Positions 16,235 to 25,372 are shown, counted from the first letter of the stretch. The stretch: DNA of 64,000 bases from Pelagovum sp. HNIBRBA483 (GCF_040931995.1 NZ_CP162412.1:620001-684000), one strand, 5' to 3'. Notes: generated by a model from the sequence alone, not told the origin. Translations and numbers: made by a program.

Positions 16235-17386
16235 GTGAGAGTAGCGACCGCTGGAATAGGGCTGAGGCCCGCGCATGTTCTTTCGATCTTTAAGGAGACG
16301 ATGCCGGAGATCGAATTTGTAGGCTATGTCGACCCGCAATCGACCTACCTTGGGATGATCGGCGCGGAGGTTCCGCAGTTCGAAACCGTTGAGGAGATGC
16401 TGGCCGCATGCAAGCCGGATTTGTTCTTCGTGGGATCGCCGAACCGCTTTCACCTAGATCATATCCGCGCGGGGCTGGAGGCGGATGTTCCGCATATCTT
16501 CACCGAGAAGCCGGTGGTGGTTTCGATCCCCGAAACGATCGAGCTGGCACGCCTGTTGGCGCAGCATGGCGGGGCATCGCGGCTGATGGTGGGGCTGGTT
16601 TTGCGCTATTCCCAGCACATGGTGGATTTGCGGCAGGCGATGGCGGATGGGGCGCTGGGCAAGATCGTATCGCTTGAGGCCAACGAGCATATCGGGCCTT
16701 ATCATGGCGCCTTTTTCATGCGCGACTGGCGGCGAATGGAGCATAACTCCGGCGGGTTCATGCTCGAGAAATGCTGCCACGACCTTGATATCTACAACAT
16801 GGTCACCGGATCGCGGCCTGCGCGGGTGGCGAGCTTTGGCGGGCGCAAGTCCTTTGTGCCGGCCCATGCGCCGACTTCGAACGCGGAGGCGGAAATCTTT
16901 CATGTCAAGAAATCGATCTGGGATTCTGTCGACGATCCGTTCCATTCGGACGGGGACATCATCGATTTTCAAACGGCGATCCTCGAGTATGAAACGGGTG
17001 CGAGCCTTGCATTTCATACCAATCTGAACGTGCCCGACGAGCATCGCCGTTTCTGTATCCTCGGCGCGATGGGGATGGCGGAAGGGGATTTTGTGCGCGG
17101 TTTTCTGAAAGTGACGCGGCGGGACGGGTCAACTTATGCCGAACATGATTACACGCAGGGCGAACAGGCGCAGTTGAGCCATCATTACGGGGCGGATCAT
17201 CTGATGGCGGCTGATATCGCCAAATATCTGCGCGGACAGTCTGCGACGCTCCCGGTTTCTATCGTGGATGCTTTGGAGGCTGGCGTTGCGGCGCTTGCGC
17301 TGGATCAGGCGCGTGCATCGCGGCAGGTCGTTGATTTGGCTGAGACGTGGCAGGAGTTCGACCAATACAAGCTGAGGGCGGTTTAA
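16235..17386 (+). CDS. Gfo/Idh/MocA-family oxidoreductase
   Basis: The N-terminal Rossmann domain is atypical at the dinucleotide loop (VATAGIGLRPAHVLSIF), but it keeps FFVGSPNRFHLDHI and the family's EKPVVVS motif that carries the active-site lysine (near residue 93). The C-terminal domain has the expected HNSGGFMLEKCCHDLDIYN helix region. Such enzymes oxidise or reduce sugars, inositols or sugar acids with NAD(P). In this locus it might convert an unusual amino-sugar or glycoside cargo into a NAG-type intermediate. The start is a GTG at 16235; the last base of the stop overlaps the start of the next gene. Confidence 0.82.
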   Translation: MRVATAGIGLRPAHVLSIFKETMPEIEFVGYVDPQSTYLGMIGAEVPQFETVEEMLAACKPDLFFVGSPNRFHLDHIRAGLEADVPHIFTEKPVVVSIPETIELARLLAQHGGASRLMVGLVLRYSQHMVDLRQAMADGALGKIVSLEANEHIGPYHGAFFMRDWRRMEHNSGGFMLEKCCHDLDIYNMVTGSRPARVASFGGRKSFVPAHAPTSNAEAEIFHVKKSIWDSVDDPFHSDGDIIDFQTAILEYETGASLAFHTNLNVPDEHRRFCILGAMGMAEGDFVRGFLKVTRRDGSTYAEHDYTQGEQAQLSHHYGADHLMAADIAKYLRGQSATLPVSIVDALEAGVAALALDQARASRQVVDLAETWQEFDQYKLRAV

Positions 17387-18396
17387 TGATGGCAGAACAG
17401 CACGCAGCAGGCCGACTGATGGCGGCTGAACTGGCGGAGTCCGGCTTTGTGTTCAAAAGGGCGGCCATGCAAGATCACTCAGAGGCTGTGGCGCGGGTGG
17501 GTTTGGCGCAGGCGTCGGCTTTCTACACCATCGCGCGGGGGTCTTCGGACGCGGCGGCGAATATCATATCGTATGAATTCATGCGCGAGTTGGGCATTCC
17601 GGTGACGTCTTTGCCGCCGTCGGTCTTTTCCGTCGGGTCTGGAGTACGGATGGAGGGTAAGGCTGGATTGGTCATCTCCCAATCAGGGGCCAGCGAGGAT
17701 TTGGTGCGTGCGACGAAGGGTATCCATCAGGCAGGTGGGCAGGTTGTGGCGATTACCAATGTTGAAGGCTCGGACGTGGAAGCTGCGGCGGACGTGACTT
17801 TCCGCATCGGGGCAGGGCCGGAGCTTGCGGTTCCGGCGACGAAAACGGTGATTGGTTCCATTGCTGCGGGATTGGCGCTGCTCGCTGCATTGAAGCCCAG
17901 TTACAAAGTTGCGTTGGAGGCGTCGGTCACGGCGTTTGATGCCATCGAAAATTTGCCGCCCGAGGTGCATGCGCGTCTGCGTGCGGCTTTGCTGCGCGCG
18001 CAGCATGTCTATGTCGTTGGGCGTGATACGGGCTTTGGTGCCGCGCATGAAGTGGCGCTGAAGATCAAGGAAACCTGCGCTATTCATGCGGAGGCCTATT
18101 CGGCATCCGAAGTGCTGCATGGCCCACTGCAATTGGCGACCAACCCGCTTACGGTGCTGGTGCTTGATACCGGCGCTCCAGGGACCGCCGAAAGCATCGA
18201 CAATGCGGTCGCACGGTTCGGGGCAACCGGCGCGCATGTGGTACGCTTGACCCCAACAGCGGATGGATTGACACCGGCCGCAGCCGCGGCGGCGCTGTTA
18301 CGCCATATCTATCCTGTTATTCTAGATGTTGCATTGGCCCTCGGGCTTGATCCAGATGCACCGACGACCCTTGCAAAGGTAACGATGACACGATGA
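17386..18396 (+). CDS. SIS-domain aminosugar isomerase/deaminase (GlmS/NagB-II-like)
   Basis: The 336-residue protein contains two sugar-isomerase (SIS) domains, about residues 30-165 and 190-330, as in the isomerase half of GlmS and in NagB-II glucosamine-6-phosphate deaminases. Visible sugar-phosphate motifs are ARGSSDAAA and SQSGASEDLV, and the second half has the GRDTGFGAAHEVALKIKE and HAEAYSASEVLHGP elements typical of this group. There is no glutaminase domain. It probably turns glucosamine-6-phosphate into fructose-6-phosphate and ammonia, completing NagA's work. The ATG overlaps the previous stop. Confidence 0.85.
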   Translation: MMAEQHAAGRLMAAELAESGFVFKRAAMQDHSEAVARVGLAQASAFYTIARGSSDAAANIISYEFMRELGIPVTSLPPSVFSVGSGVRMEGKAGLVISQSGASEDLVRATKGIHQAGGQVVAITNVEGSDVEAAADVTFRIGAGPELAVPATKTVIGSIAAGLALLAALKPSYKVALEASVTAFDAIENLPPEVHARLRAALLRAQHVYVVGRDTGFGAAHEVALKIKETCAIHAEAYSASEVLHGPLQLATNPLTVLVLDTGAPGTAESIDNAVARFGATGAHVVRLTPTADGLTPAAAAAALLRHIYPVILDVALALGLDPDAPTTLAKVTMTR

Positions 18397-19469
18397 CAGG
18401 ACGAGATCTCACCCGATGGGCCACATGGGACGAGATATGTGCGCAGCCGGATATCTGGAAGGATTGGGCGCGGACCTGCGATTTTGCAGCGCATCAAGGA
18501 TGGATCGCGCAGCAGTCGTTTGACGAGGTGTGGTTCTGTGGCGCGGGAACCAGTGCGTTCATCGGCGACATCATCGTGGCGGGGCTTGAAGGCCAACGGG
18601 GTCTAGAGCGGTTTCGGTCGGTTCCGTCGACGGATCTCGTGGCGCGTCCGCAGGCGTTCCTGACCGGAAGGCGGCCACTGGTGGTGAGCTTCGGGCGGTC
18701 GGGGAATTCGTCTGAAAGTATCGGTACGCTTGATGCGCTGGATGCGCTCGCGCCGGATGCGCCACGTCTGAACATCACCTGCAACGGCGAAAGCACGCTG
18801 GCAATGCGGCAAGGGGTGAATAATCGTGTGATTGTTCTTCCCGAGGCGACGCATGACAGCGGTTTTGCGATGACAAGCAGCTTCTCGACGATGCTTCTGA
18901 CGGCGTTGATGCTGTTTGCCGATGGTGAGAGCGACCCTGAGAAACTGCACCGCGCGGCGGTGGAATTTGCGCGGTTATTCCCGCAATTCGAGGCGGCGAT
19001 TGGCGCGGCGCCTGAGCGCGCGGTGTTTCTTGGAACTGGCGCGATGACCTTTGCTGCGCGGGAAGCGGCGCTGAAGGTGATGGAGCTTTCGGCAGGGGCG
19101 ATCCCGTGCCTGTGGGACAGCGTTCTGGGATTCCGTCATGGGCCGAAGTCGTTTGTGAATGACGGGACGCTTGTTGTTGTGTTCACCAGTGGTGCGGCCC
19201 CTGAAGCAAAATATGAAGCAGACCTGATCGCTGAATTGCGGATGCAGTTCCCTCAGGCCCGTGTGCTGGCCATCGGGCCTGAGGGGGACATTCTGATGGA
19301 GCATCCAGACGGGGCGGTTTGGGCCGCGCCGAATGCGATCCTCTATGCGCAACTTGCAGGCGCCTATTGGGCCGATGCGATGGGCTTGCACGTTGATGAC
19401 CCCTTTGCAGGGCGGGGAACGCTATCAAGGGTGGTTTCCGGTGTGACGCTTTACGAGGTGGCGCGGTGA
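18393..19469 (+). CDS. SIS-domain ketose/aldose isomerase (AgaS-like)
   Basis: A second, divergent double-SIS protein of 358 residues resembles AgaS, the galactosamine-6-phosphate deaminase/isomerase. Motifs include WFCGAGTSAFIGD, SFGRSGNSSESIGT and ALKVMELSAGAIPCLWDSVLGFRHGPKSF. Its ATG overlaps the previous stop (ATGA) and its own stop overlaps the kinase start. Having both a NagB-II-like and an AgaS-like enzyme suggests that the locus handles N-acetylgalactosamine as well as N-acetylglucosamine, or that one enzyme acts on a modified sugar. Confidence 0.82.
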   Translation: MTGRDLTRWATWDEICAQPDIWKDWARTCDFAAHQGWIAQQSFDEVWFCGAGTSAFIGDIIVAGLEGQRGLERFRSVPSTDLVARPQAFLTGRRPLVVSFGRSGNSSESIGTLDALDALAPDAPRLNITCNGESTLAMRQGVNNRVIVLPEATHDSGFAMTSSFSTMLLTALMLFADGESDPEKLHRAAVEFARLFPQFEAAIGAAPERAVFLGTGAMTFAAREAALKVMELSAGAIPCLWDSVLGFRHGPKSFVNDGTLVVVFTSGAAPEAKYEADLIAELRMQFPQARVLAIGPEGDILMEHPDGAVWAAPNAILYAQLAGAYWADAMGLHVDDPFAGRGTLSRVVSGVTLYEVAR

Positions 19470-20377
19470 TTGCCTATGCGGGGATAGATCTGGGCGGGAC
19501 GAAGGCCGAGGCACAGCTGTTTGATACGGAGTGGCAGCTTGTCGAGCGGCGGCGTGTTTCGACGCCGGAGACGTATGAGGCTTTGGTCGAGGCGCTGGTG
19601 GAACTGGTTCGCTGGGTGAAGGACAAGGCGGAGATTGCGATCCCTATCGGGATCGGCGCGGCCGGTCTTGTTGATGAAAACGGCAATGCCTTTACCGCCA
19701 ACCTGCCCGCTAAGGGGAGGCCACTACCGGCTGATATCGAGCGGGCGGTTGGCCAGAAGATCACATATGTGAATGACTGCCGCGCGCTGGCGCTTTCGGA
19801 AGCGGTGTTCGGGATCGGACAGGAACATAGAACGGTCGTATCGCTGATACTGGGAACCGGCGTAGGTGGCGGCGTCGCCTATGACACTTACCTACGACCC
19901 GGACCTGCCGGTGTTGGTGGTGAGTTTGGTCATATCGGCGCATCCGCTGCTGTTATTCAGGCACATGGTGTGCCGATATATCCGTGTGGATGCGGGCGGC
20001 GCGGCTGTATCGAGAGTTATATTTCGGGGCCGGGATTGGTGCGGATGGCACGCGACCTATGCGGGCTTGAGACGACGTCGCAGGCCATCGGCCAGCGGAA
20101 GGCAGACAACCCACAATTTGCGAAGGTTTGGAATGTATGGCTGGAGTTGACGGCGGATCTGTTGCTCACCCTCGTCCAGACCATTGACCCTGACGTGATC
20201 GTTCTTGGTGGTGGCTTGAGCCAGATACCGCATGTGGCTGACGAGTTGAGTGACCGATTGGCGAAGATCCAGATTGAAGGGTTCCGCGTTCCGCCCGTCG
20301 GGCTTGCAACGGGGGGGGATGCCAGCGGCGCGCGTGGCGCGGCTCTTGCCGCTGCGCAGGAGGCCGAGGGTGCCTGA
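19466..20377 (+). CDS. ROK-family sugar kinase (N-acetylhexosamine kinase-like)
   Basis: The 303-residue protein has the ROK ATP-binding motif GIDLGGTKAEAQLFD at its N-terminus, the second phosphate motif LGTGVGGG, and the zinc site with EFGHIG followed by CGCGRRGCIESY. These are features of N-acetylglucosamine and related kinases. It would phosphorylate the imported amino sugar before NagA and the SIS enzymes act, since an ABC importer delivers unphosphorylated cargo. The start is a GTG at 19466 overlapping the previous stop (GTGA). Confidence 0.88.
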   Translation: MIAYAGIDLGGTKAEAQLFDTEWQLVERRRVSTPETYEALVEALVELVRWVKDKAEIAIPIGIGAAGLVDENGNAFTANLPAKGRPLPADIERAVGQKITYVNDCRALALSEAVFGIGQEHRTVVSLILGTGVGGGVAYDTYLRPGPAGVGGEFGHIGASAAVIQAHGVPIYPCGCGRRGCIESYISGPGLVRMARDLCGLETTSQAIGQRKADNPQFAKVWNVWLELTADLLLTLVQTIDPDVIVLGGGLSQIPHVADELSDRLAKIQIEGFRVPPVGLATGGDASGARGAALAAAQEAEGA

Positions 20378-20474
20378 TATTTTGCGTGATATCGCCGCGC
20401 GGAACCGCGCGGAATGCCCCGAAAGTACGCTGGACCCTGATGAAGTGGGCAGCAAGGAGACACCCGATGAATAA
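20370..20474 (+). CDS. Possible 34-codon ORF bridging kinase and nagA
   Basis: A GTG at 20370 begins inside the last codons of the kinase gene and the frame ends at TAA 20472-20474, inside the first codons of nagA. The 34-residue product (VPDILRDIAARNRAE then an acidic tail) has no recognised domain. It fills the only gap in an otherwise overlapping operon and may serve to couple translation of nagA. It could equally be a chance reading frame. Confidence 0.3.
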   Translation: MPDILRDIAARNRAECPESTLDPDEVGSKETPDE

Positions 20475-21582
20475 AAAGACGTGGCTTCTTCCCCAAGCGG
20501 TCTTTGATGGACAAACCCTTCAGACAGAAGCGGCCATATGCATCGTTGATGGTGTGGTGGAGCGCGTGCAACCGGCATCGGAGGCGCCGGTGGGAGCAAA
20601 GGCTGTAGTTGGTATCGTCTCGCCGGGCTTGATCGATCTTCAGGTGAATGGTGGTGGTGGCGTGCTGTTCAATGCGACGCCGACCGTGGCGGGGATGGAC
20701 AAGATCGCGGCTGCGCATCGGGTATTCGGGACAACGGCCATTTTGCCGACGATCATCACTGATGCGCCAGAGATTTTGGCGCAAGCGGTGGAGGCCGTTA
20801 TCGCAGCACAGCCCAAGGCCGGCCTGTTGGGCCTGCACATTGAAGGGCCGCATATTTCGCTTTCGAGGCGGGGAACCCATGCGGCGCAATATGTGCGCCC
20901 GATGGATGACGCGACGCTGGCGCAGGTTTCGCGCCTGCGGGACGCGCATATTCCGGTGATGATCACCGTCGCGCCCGAAGCTATTACCAATGAGCAGATC
21001 AGCCAGCTTGCTGCGATGGGGGCTGTCGTGTCGATCGGGCATTCGGACGCCACATTTCATGAGGCGCGCGCGGCGATTGAGGCAGGGGTTTCCTGCGCGA
21101 CGCATCTGTTCAACGCGATGTCACCGATGCTGAACAGGGCGCCTGGCGTAACAGGGGCGGTTATCAATTCGAGTGTTTATGCCGGGTTGATCGTCGATGG
21201 GATCCATGTGGATGACGAGATGATTGCGCTCGCGCGGCGTGCGCGGCCCGAAAAGGAGCAGCTTTTCCTTGTCTCTGACGCGATGCCGACGGTGGGTGGG
21301 CCTAGTCATTTCAGCCTTTATTCGCATGAAATTTCGGTCAAAGACGGGCGGCTTGTGAATGCGGAGGGGAGTTTGGCGGGGGCACATCTGACGCAGGCTG
21401 AGGGGCTTTATCGCTACGCGAATGTTATCGGGGTGCCTTATGAGGAAGCGCTGCGGGCAGTGATTACGGTGCCTGCCGAAGTGATCGGCTGCCCTGCGCT
21501 TGCGCGGATCGTGGGACGGCCCGCAAGTGACCTGATCCGGCTTTCGTCGGACTTGCGTTTTGAGGGGTATCTCGACCTCTGA
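20467..21582 (+). CDS. nagA: N-acetylglucosamine-6-phosphate deacetylase
   Basis: NagA removes acetate from N-acetylglucosamine-6-phosphate in the cytoplasm. The amidohydrolase metal and substrate motifs are visible: HIEGPHIS, IGHSDATF, ATHLFNAM and the catalytic Asp in LVSDAMPTVGG. The ATG at 20467 has an AAGGAGAC site eight bases upstream and gives 371 residues, the normal length. It is the last gene of the plus-strand amino-sugar operon; a weak inverted repeat lies just after its stop. Confidence 0.93.
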   Translation: MNKKTWLLPQAVFDGQTLQTEAAICIVDGVVERVQPASEAPVGAKAVVGIVSPGLIDLQVNGGGGVLFNATPTVAGMDKIAAAHRVFGTTAILPTIITDAPEILAQAVEAVIAAQPKAGLLGLHIEGPHISLSRRGTHAAQYVRPMDDATLAQVSRLRDAHIPVMITVAPEAITNEQISQLAAMGAVVSIGHSDATFHEARAAIEAGVSCATHLFNAMSPMLNRAPGVTGAVINSSVYAGLIVDGIHVDDEMIALARRARPEKEQLFLVSDAMPTVGGPSHFSLYSHEISVKDGRLVNAEGSLAGAHLTQAEGLYRYANVIGVPYEEALRAVITVPAEVIGCPALARIVGRPASDLIRLSSDLRFEGYLDL

Positions 21583-21585
21583 TCC

Positions 21586-21607
21586 GGTCCGTGATGGCTT
21601 GCGGACC
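21586..21607. terminator. Weak hairpin between convergent nagA and iclR genes
   Basis: The arms GGTCCG (21586-21591) and CGGACC (21602-21607) lie in the 32-base gap between two convergent genes. There is no T-run on either side, so termination here is only suggested by position. Confidence 0.35.
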
Positions 21608-21614
21608 AGTTGGC

Positions 21615-22385
21615 CTAATCGTGGGCGGCGAAAAGAACATTTTGAATTCGATTGGCGGCATCAGTGAGCAACTCAAGCCGTTCGAGCGCGCCCTCAATCG
21701 ATATGCGTTGTGTCGGCCCATGAAAGGCTAGTGCAGCAAGGAAGCGGTCAGCTGGGTCGCAGATCGGCACCGCAATGGCGACCATACCTTCGAAGAACTC
21801 CTGTTCATCAAGCGCGTAGCCGCGTTTGCGAATGTCACGCAGTTCTTTGAGCAGCGTATCCGGCGTTGTGTGAGTGCGGTGGGTCATCGGCGTGAGATCG
21901 AGTGCAGAGACAAAATTCGCGCGGATCTTTGGAGAGAGGCTCGCCAAAAAGCATTTGCCGCTTGCGGTGCAGTGGAAGGGTACGTTTGTCCCGATTGGCA
22001 GCTGGATGCGAAACGGCCAATCAGTTTCGACGCGGTCAACATAGCGCATGCCTGAATCTTCCGCGACGACGAGGTTGACTGTTTCGCCCACTTTCGCGGC
22101 GACGTCGAGCAGGATCTGACGGCGGGCGATGTGATCGCGTGAATTGTAGAGCAGGCCGGACCCAAGCTCGCGCAGCCGGCGGGCGACGTGATATTTGCGC
22201 GAGTTTTCGTGGCGGGTGAGAAAACCCTCGGCTTCGAGCGTTGCGCAGAGCCGGTGGACGGTTTGCTTGGGCAGGGCGAGGTGTTCGTTGATCTCGGTTG
22301 CCGTCATTGGCGCATCGCTTTTGCCCAATACCTCAAGGATCAGGAGCGTTCTGAGATTGGTGGGGATGCGTTCGGAATCAGGCAT
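21615..22385 (-). CDS. IclR-family transcriptional regulator (GMC/TRAP locus)
   Basis: It has an N-terminal winged helix (PMTATEINEHLALPKQTVHRL near residues 24-44) and a C-terminal IclR effector domain with the KCFLASLSP and DEQEFFEGMVAIAVPI regions. The ATG at 22385 is preceded by AAAGGT and gives 256 residues; an upstream start at 22430 is less likely. It is divergent from the GMC oxidoreductase and TRAP genes, which it most likely controls in response to their substrate. A GAGAC-N5-GTCTC inverted repeat in the shared 107-base region is a candidate operator. Confidence 0.88.
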   Translation of the reverse strand: MPDSERIPTNLRTLLILEVLGKSDAPMTATEINEHLALPKQTVHRLCATLEAEGFLTRHENSRKYHVARRLRELGSGLLYNSRDHIARRQILLDVAAKVGETVNLVVAEDSGMRYVDRVETDWPFRIQLPIGTNVPFHCTASGKCFLASLSPKIRANFVSALDLTPMTHRTHTTPDTLLKELRDIRKRGYALDEQEFFEGMVAIAVPICDPADRFLAALAFHGPTQRISIEGALERLELLTDAANRIQNVLFAAHD

Positions 22386-22455
22386 CGGACCTTTGCCAGG
22401 AAGAAAAAAGTTGATTGCTACACGAATCATTGTACGCTCAACTCAAGATAAAAAC

Positions 22456-22470
22456 GAGACAAAAAGTCTC
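22456..22470. promoter_or_regulatory. Candidate IclR operator
   Basis: GAGAC and GTCTC arms flank five A residues, a 15-base element with the 5-5-5 geometry of known IclR sites. It lies 22 bases upstream of the GMC start. Because T-rich sequence follows, a short hairpin role is an alternative. Confidence 0.4.
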
Positions 22471-22492
22471 ATTTTTTGAAAAATGGGGAAAA

Positions 22493-24091
22493 ATGAACTT
22501 CGACTTCATCGTTGTAGGGGCTGGATCGGCTGGATGTGCGCTGGCCAACAGGCTGTCGGAAAGCGGCCGCTACAGCGTTGCCTTGCTGGAGGCAGGACCC
22601 GTCGACCGGAATCCGTGGATCCACATTCCGGTTGGTTATTTCAAAACGATGGGGAACCCGCGCAGCGACTGGCGCTATAAGACGGAAGCTGACCCAGGCA
22701 TTGCGGGGCGGTCGATCCCATGGCCGCGCGGGCGTGTTCTTGGCGGTTCAAGCTCGATCAACGGTTTGCTTTATGTGCGTGGACAGCCGGAGGACTACAA
22801 CCACTGGGCGCAGTTGGGCTGTACTGGCTGGAGCTGGGAGGATGTTCTGCCCTATTTCCGCCGCTCCGAGAATTGGGAAGGTGAAGATGCGACCGGTTTG
22901 CGGGGCAAAGGTGGCCCGCTTTCGGTGCAGAATTCAAGGATCAAACGCGAGGTTGTCGATCTGTGGATCGATGCCGCGGAAGCTGCGGGATATAAGAAAA
23001 ATCCCGACTATAACGGCGCCGATCAAGAGGGTGTTGGATACTTCCAGCTGACCATGAAGGGCGGGCGGCGGTGTTCGTCAGCAGCGGCCTATCTGGCGCC
23101 GGTGCGCGGGCGTAAGAACCTTGAGGTGATCACCGGTATCCAGACAGAAAAGGTGCTTATCGAAAATGGCCGCGCCGTAGGGGTGCGCGCGCGGCACAAG
23201 GGGGAGATGGTCGATGTGAAGGCACGCTGCGAGGTGATCCTGAGCGCGGGTGCGATCGGTTCGCCGCAGATTTTGATGCTGTCGGGTATTGGTGACGGAG
23301 AAGAACTGTCGCGGCACGGGATCGCCGTTAATGCGGACCTTAAAGGCGTTGGCAAGAACTTGCAGGATCATTTGCAGGCGCGGCCGGTGTTCAAGACAGA
23401 CATCAGCACGATCAACACCGAGATGAACAACCTGTTCAAGCAGGCATTGATTGCGGCGGAATATGCGCTGACACAGCGCGGGCCGATGACGATGGCGGCA
23501 AGCCTTGGCACTGGCTTCCTGAAGACCGACGAGCGGCTGGAAACGCCGGACATCCAATTTCATATCCAGCCGTGGAGCGCGGACAGCCCTGCCGAGGGGC
23601 CGCACAAGTTTTCTGCGTTCACGGCATCGGTATTGCAGTTGCGTCCGGAAAGTGCCGGACATCTGGCGCTGCGTTCGGCCAATATGGATGACCATCCGGA
23701 GATTCACCCGAACTACCTTGCGACCGATACCGATTGCCGGACCATCGTGAAAGGCATTCAGATCGCACGGAAAATTGCCAATACCAGCCCCCTCAGAGCG
23801 CATATTTCGGAGGAGCATGCGCCGGGTGCAGGGGTCGGTGAAAACGATGAGGAGGCGATCCTGGATTGGGCGCGGCGGACCTCTGTTACGATCTATCACC
23901 CAACCGGAACGTGTAAAATGGGGGTTGACCCGATGGCTGTTGTCGACCCCTCATTGAAGGTGAGGGGGATAGACGGGCTGCGGGTCGCGGATGCGTCGAT
24001 CATGCCGCAGATCGTCAGTGGAAATACCAATGCGCCAGCGATCATGATCGGGGAACGCGCCAGTGCGCTCGTTCTGGAGGAGGCGCGATGA
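22493..24091 (+). CDS. GMC-family FAD oxidoreductase (choline/alcohol dehydrogenase-like)
   Basis: This 532-residue glucose-methanol-choline oxidoreductase has the FAD-binding motif VVGAGSAGCALANRLSE at the N-terminus, the second FAD motif GRVLGGSSSINGLLYVRG near residue 80, and the C-terminal catalytic His in YHPTGTCKMG with NTNAPAIMIGERA. It would oxidise an alcohol to an aldehyde using FAD and pass electrons to the respiratory chain. The ATG at 22493 has GGGG upstream. It precedes TRAP transporter genes, so the imported compound or a product of it is the probable substrate. Choline itself cannot be assumed. Confidence 0.9.
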   Translation: MNFDFIVVGAGSAGCALANRLSESGRYSVALLEAGPVDRNPWIHIPVGYFKTMGNPRSDWRYKTEADPGIAGRSIPWPRGRVLGGSSSINGLLYVRGQPEDYNHWAQLGCTGWSWEDVLPYFRRSENWEGEDATGLRGKGGPLSVQNSRIKREVVDLWIDAAEAAGYKKNPDYNGADQEGVGYFQLTMKGGRRCSSAAAYLAPVRGRKNLEVITGIQTEKVLIENGRAVGVRARHKGEMVDVKARCEVILSAGAIGSPQILMLSGIGDGEELSRHGIAVNADLKGVGKNLQDHLQARPVFKTDISTINTEMNNLFKQALIAAEYALTQRGPMTMAASLGTGFLKTDERLETPDIQFHIQPWSADSPAEGPHKFSAFTASVLQLRPESAGHLALRSANMDDHPEIHPNYLATDTDCRTIVKGIQIARKIANTSPLRAHISEEHAPGAGVGENDEEAILDWARRTSVTIYHPTGTCKMGVDPMAVVDPSLKVRGIDGLRVADASIMPQIVSGNTNAPAIMIGERASALVLEEAR

Positions 24092-24233
24092 AGAATTAGG
24101 CAGGGGAAACTTTGCCTTATGGCCGAGGGGAAGAGGAGCCCCGTTTCGGCAAAATTATGTGGTCAGGTGGATGCCTTCAGCCATGGCCGCAAAAAGCAAA
24201 TCATGAGGGCAACACATCAAGGGAGGAAATTTG

Positions 24234-25331
24234 ATGTTCAAATTTAAACACTTGGCAGCCGGTGCGACCGTGCTGGCACTTTCCGCATCGGCCGCGATGG
24301 CCGAGAAGGTGCTGCGCATCCAGTCGGTGCTGCCGAACACAGCTGACGAAGTCTACATGCTGGAGGATTTTGGCAGGGATGTTGCCGCTCTGACCGGCGG
24401 GTCTTTGACCATTGAAGTTCTGCCGGCAGGTGCCATCGTTGGTCCGCGCGACGTTCTGGACGCGGTTGACGCAGGTCTTGTCGAAGGCGGCTTTGCATGG
24501 ACCCACTATTGGGGCGGCAAGCACGTTGCGGCCAACCTCTTTGGTGCGCCTGTTGCGGGTGCCGGTGTGGGCCTCGACAACATCGCATTCTTGAGCTGGT
24601 TCCAGTATGGCGGCGGCAGGGAGCTGTATGACCGCCTGTGGGATGAGATGGGCGTCAATGTGAAGGGCTTCCTGTTGCAGCCGGTTGGTCCGGAAGCGCT
24701 TGGCTGGTTCCCTGAGCCAATCGAGTCTATGGATGACTTCCGCCAGATGCGCTTCCGCGCTCCTCCGGGCATGGTTGGTGCAGCTTATGCTGACATCGGT
24801 GTGCCTGCTGTTGCAATGGGGGGCGGCGATATTCTGCCCGCTTTGGAAAAGGGCACGATTGACGCTGCTGAATGGTGCTGCCCGAAGCCTGACTCCGTGT
24901 TCGGCTTCCAGAAAGTTCTGAAGCACTACTACTTGCAGGGTCTGCACCAGGTCACCGTGAACGCTGACATGTATGTCAATGGTGACTTCTATGACAGCCT
25001 CACCGATCATGAAAAGCTGGCACTAGAAGTTGCAGCAAACGCTTCGCTTTCGAAGTCGCTTTCCTACCGTATCTACGAAAACGGCAAGGCGCTGCATGAT
25101 CTCGTCACCAACGAGGGCGTCATTCTGGAAGATACCCCGGCAGACTACTTCACCGAGTACATGGCTGCTGCGAAGAACGCGCTGCAGGCTGCTGCGGATG
25201 AGAACGAGTTCTTTGCCGAAGTATGGCAATCTCAGAAGGATTTTGCGGATATCGCAGTTCCGTTCTGGGCCGGTGCACAGACATCGAACGCCAATCTGGG
25301 CCGCGCGCACGCCGCGACGCTTCAGCAATAA
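24234..25331 (+). CDS. TRAP transporter solute-binding protein (DctP family, TakP-like)
   Basis: A signal peptide (MFKFKHLAAGATVLALSASAAMA) leads a 365-residue TRAP binding protein. The segment MGGGDILPALEKGTIDAAEW is typical of the TakP branch, whose known ligands are 2-oxo acids and similar carboxylates. A GGGAGGAA ribosome-binding site precedes the ATG at 24234. It lies 142 bases after the GMC gene and before the fused membrane component, with a hairpin between. A carboxylate ligand is likely from family membership. Confidence 0.9.
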   Translation: MFKFKHLAAGATVLALSASAAMAEKVLRIQSVLPNTADEVYMLEDFGRDVAALTGGSLTIEVLPAGAIVGPRDVLDAVDAGLVEGGFAWTHYWGGKHVAANLFGAPVAGAGVGLDNIAFLSWFQYGGGRELYDRLWDEMGVNVKGFLLQPVGPEALGWFPEPIESMDDFRQMRFRAPPGMVGAAYADIGVPAVAMGGGDILPALEKGTIDAAEWCCPKPDSVFGFQKVLKHYYLQGLHQVTVNADMYVNGDFYDSLTDHEKLALEVAANASLSKSLSYRIYENGKALHDLVTNEGVILEDTPADYFTEYMAAAKNALQAAADENEFFAEVWQSQKDFADIAVPFWAGAQTSNANLGRAHAATLQQ

Positions 25332-25340
25332 ATCACAGAT

Positions 25341-25372
25341 GCAGGGCCCTCGCGGGCCCTGCGCTTCCTTTT
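25341..25372 (+). terminator. Intra-operon hairpin after TRAP binding-protein gene
   Basis: The perfect stem GCAGGGCCC (25341-25349) with GGGCCCTGC (25354-25362), loop TCGC, lies nine bases after the stop and is followed by a pyrimidine-rich CTTCCTTTTC. It probably gives partial termination or protects the upstream message. Confidence 0.65.

Noticed and set aside
22493-24091. Calling the GMC enzyme choline dehydrogenase (betA)
   Set aside because: The family covers many alcohols, and no betaine-aldehyde dehydrogenase or choline transporter gene is adjacent.
24113-24150. Inverted repeats between the GMC and TRAP binding-protein genes
   Set aside because: The short GCCGA/TCGGC and GGGG/CCCC arms are interrupted and have no T-run, so a functional structure is uncertain.
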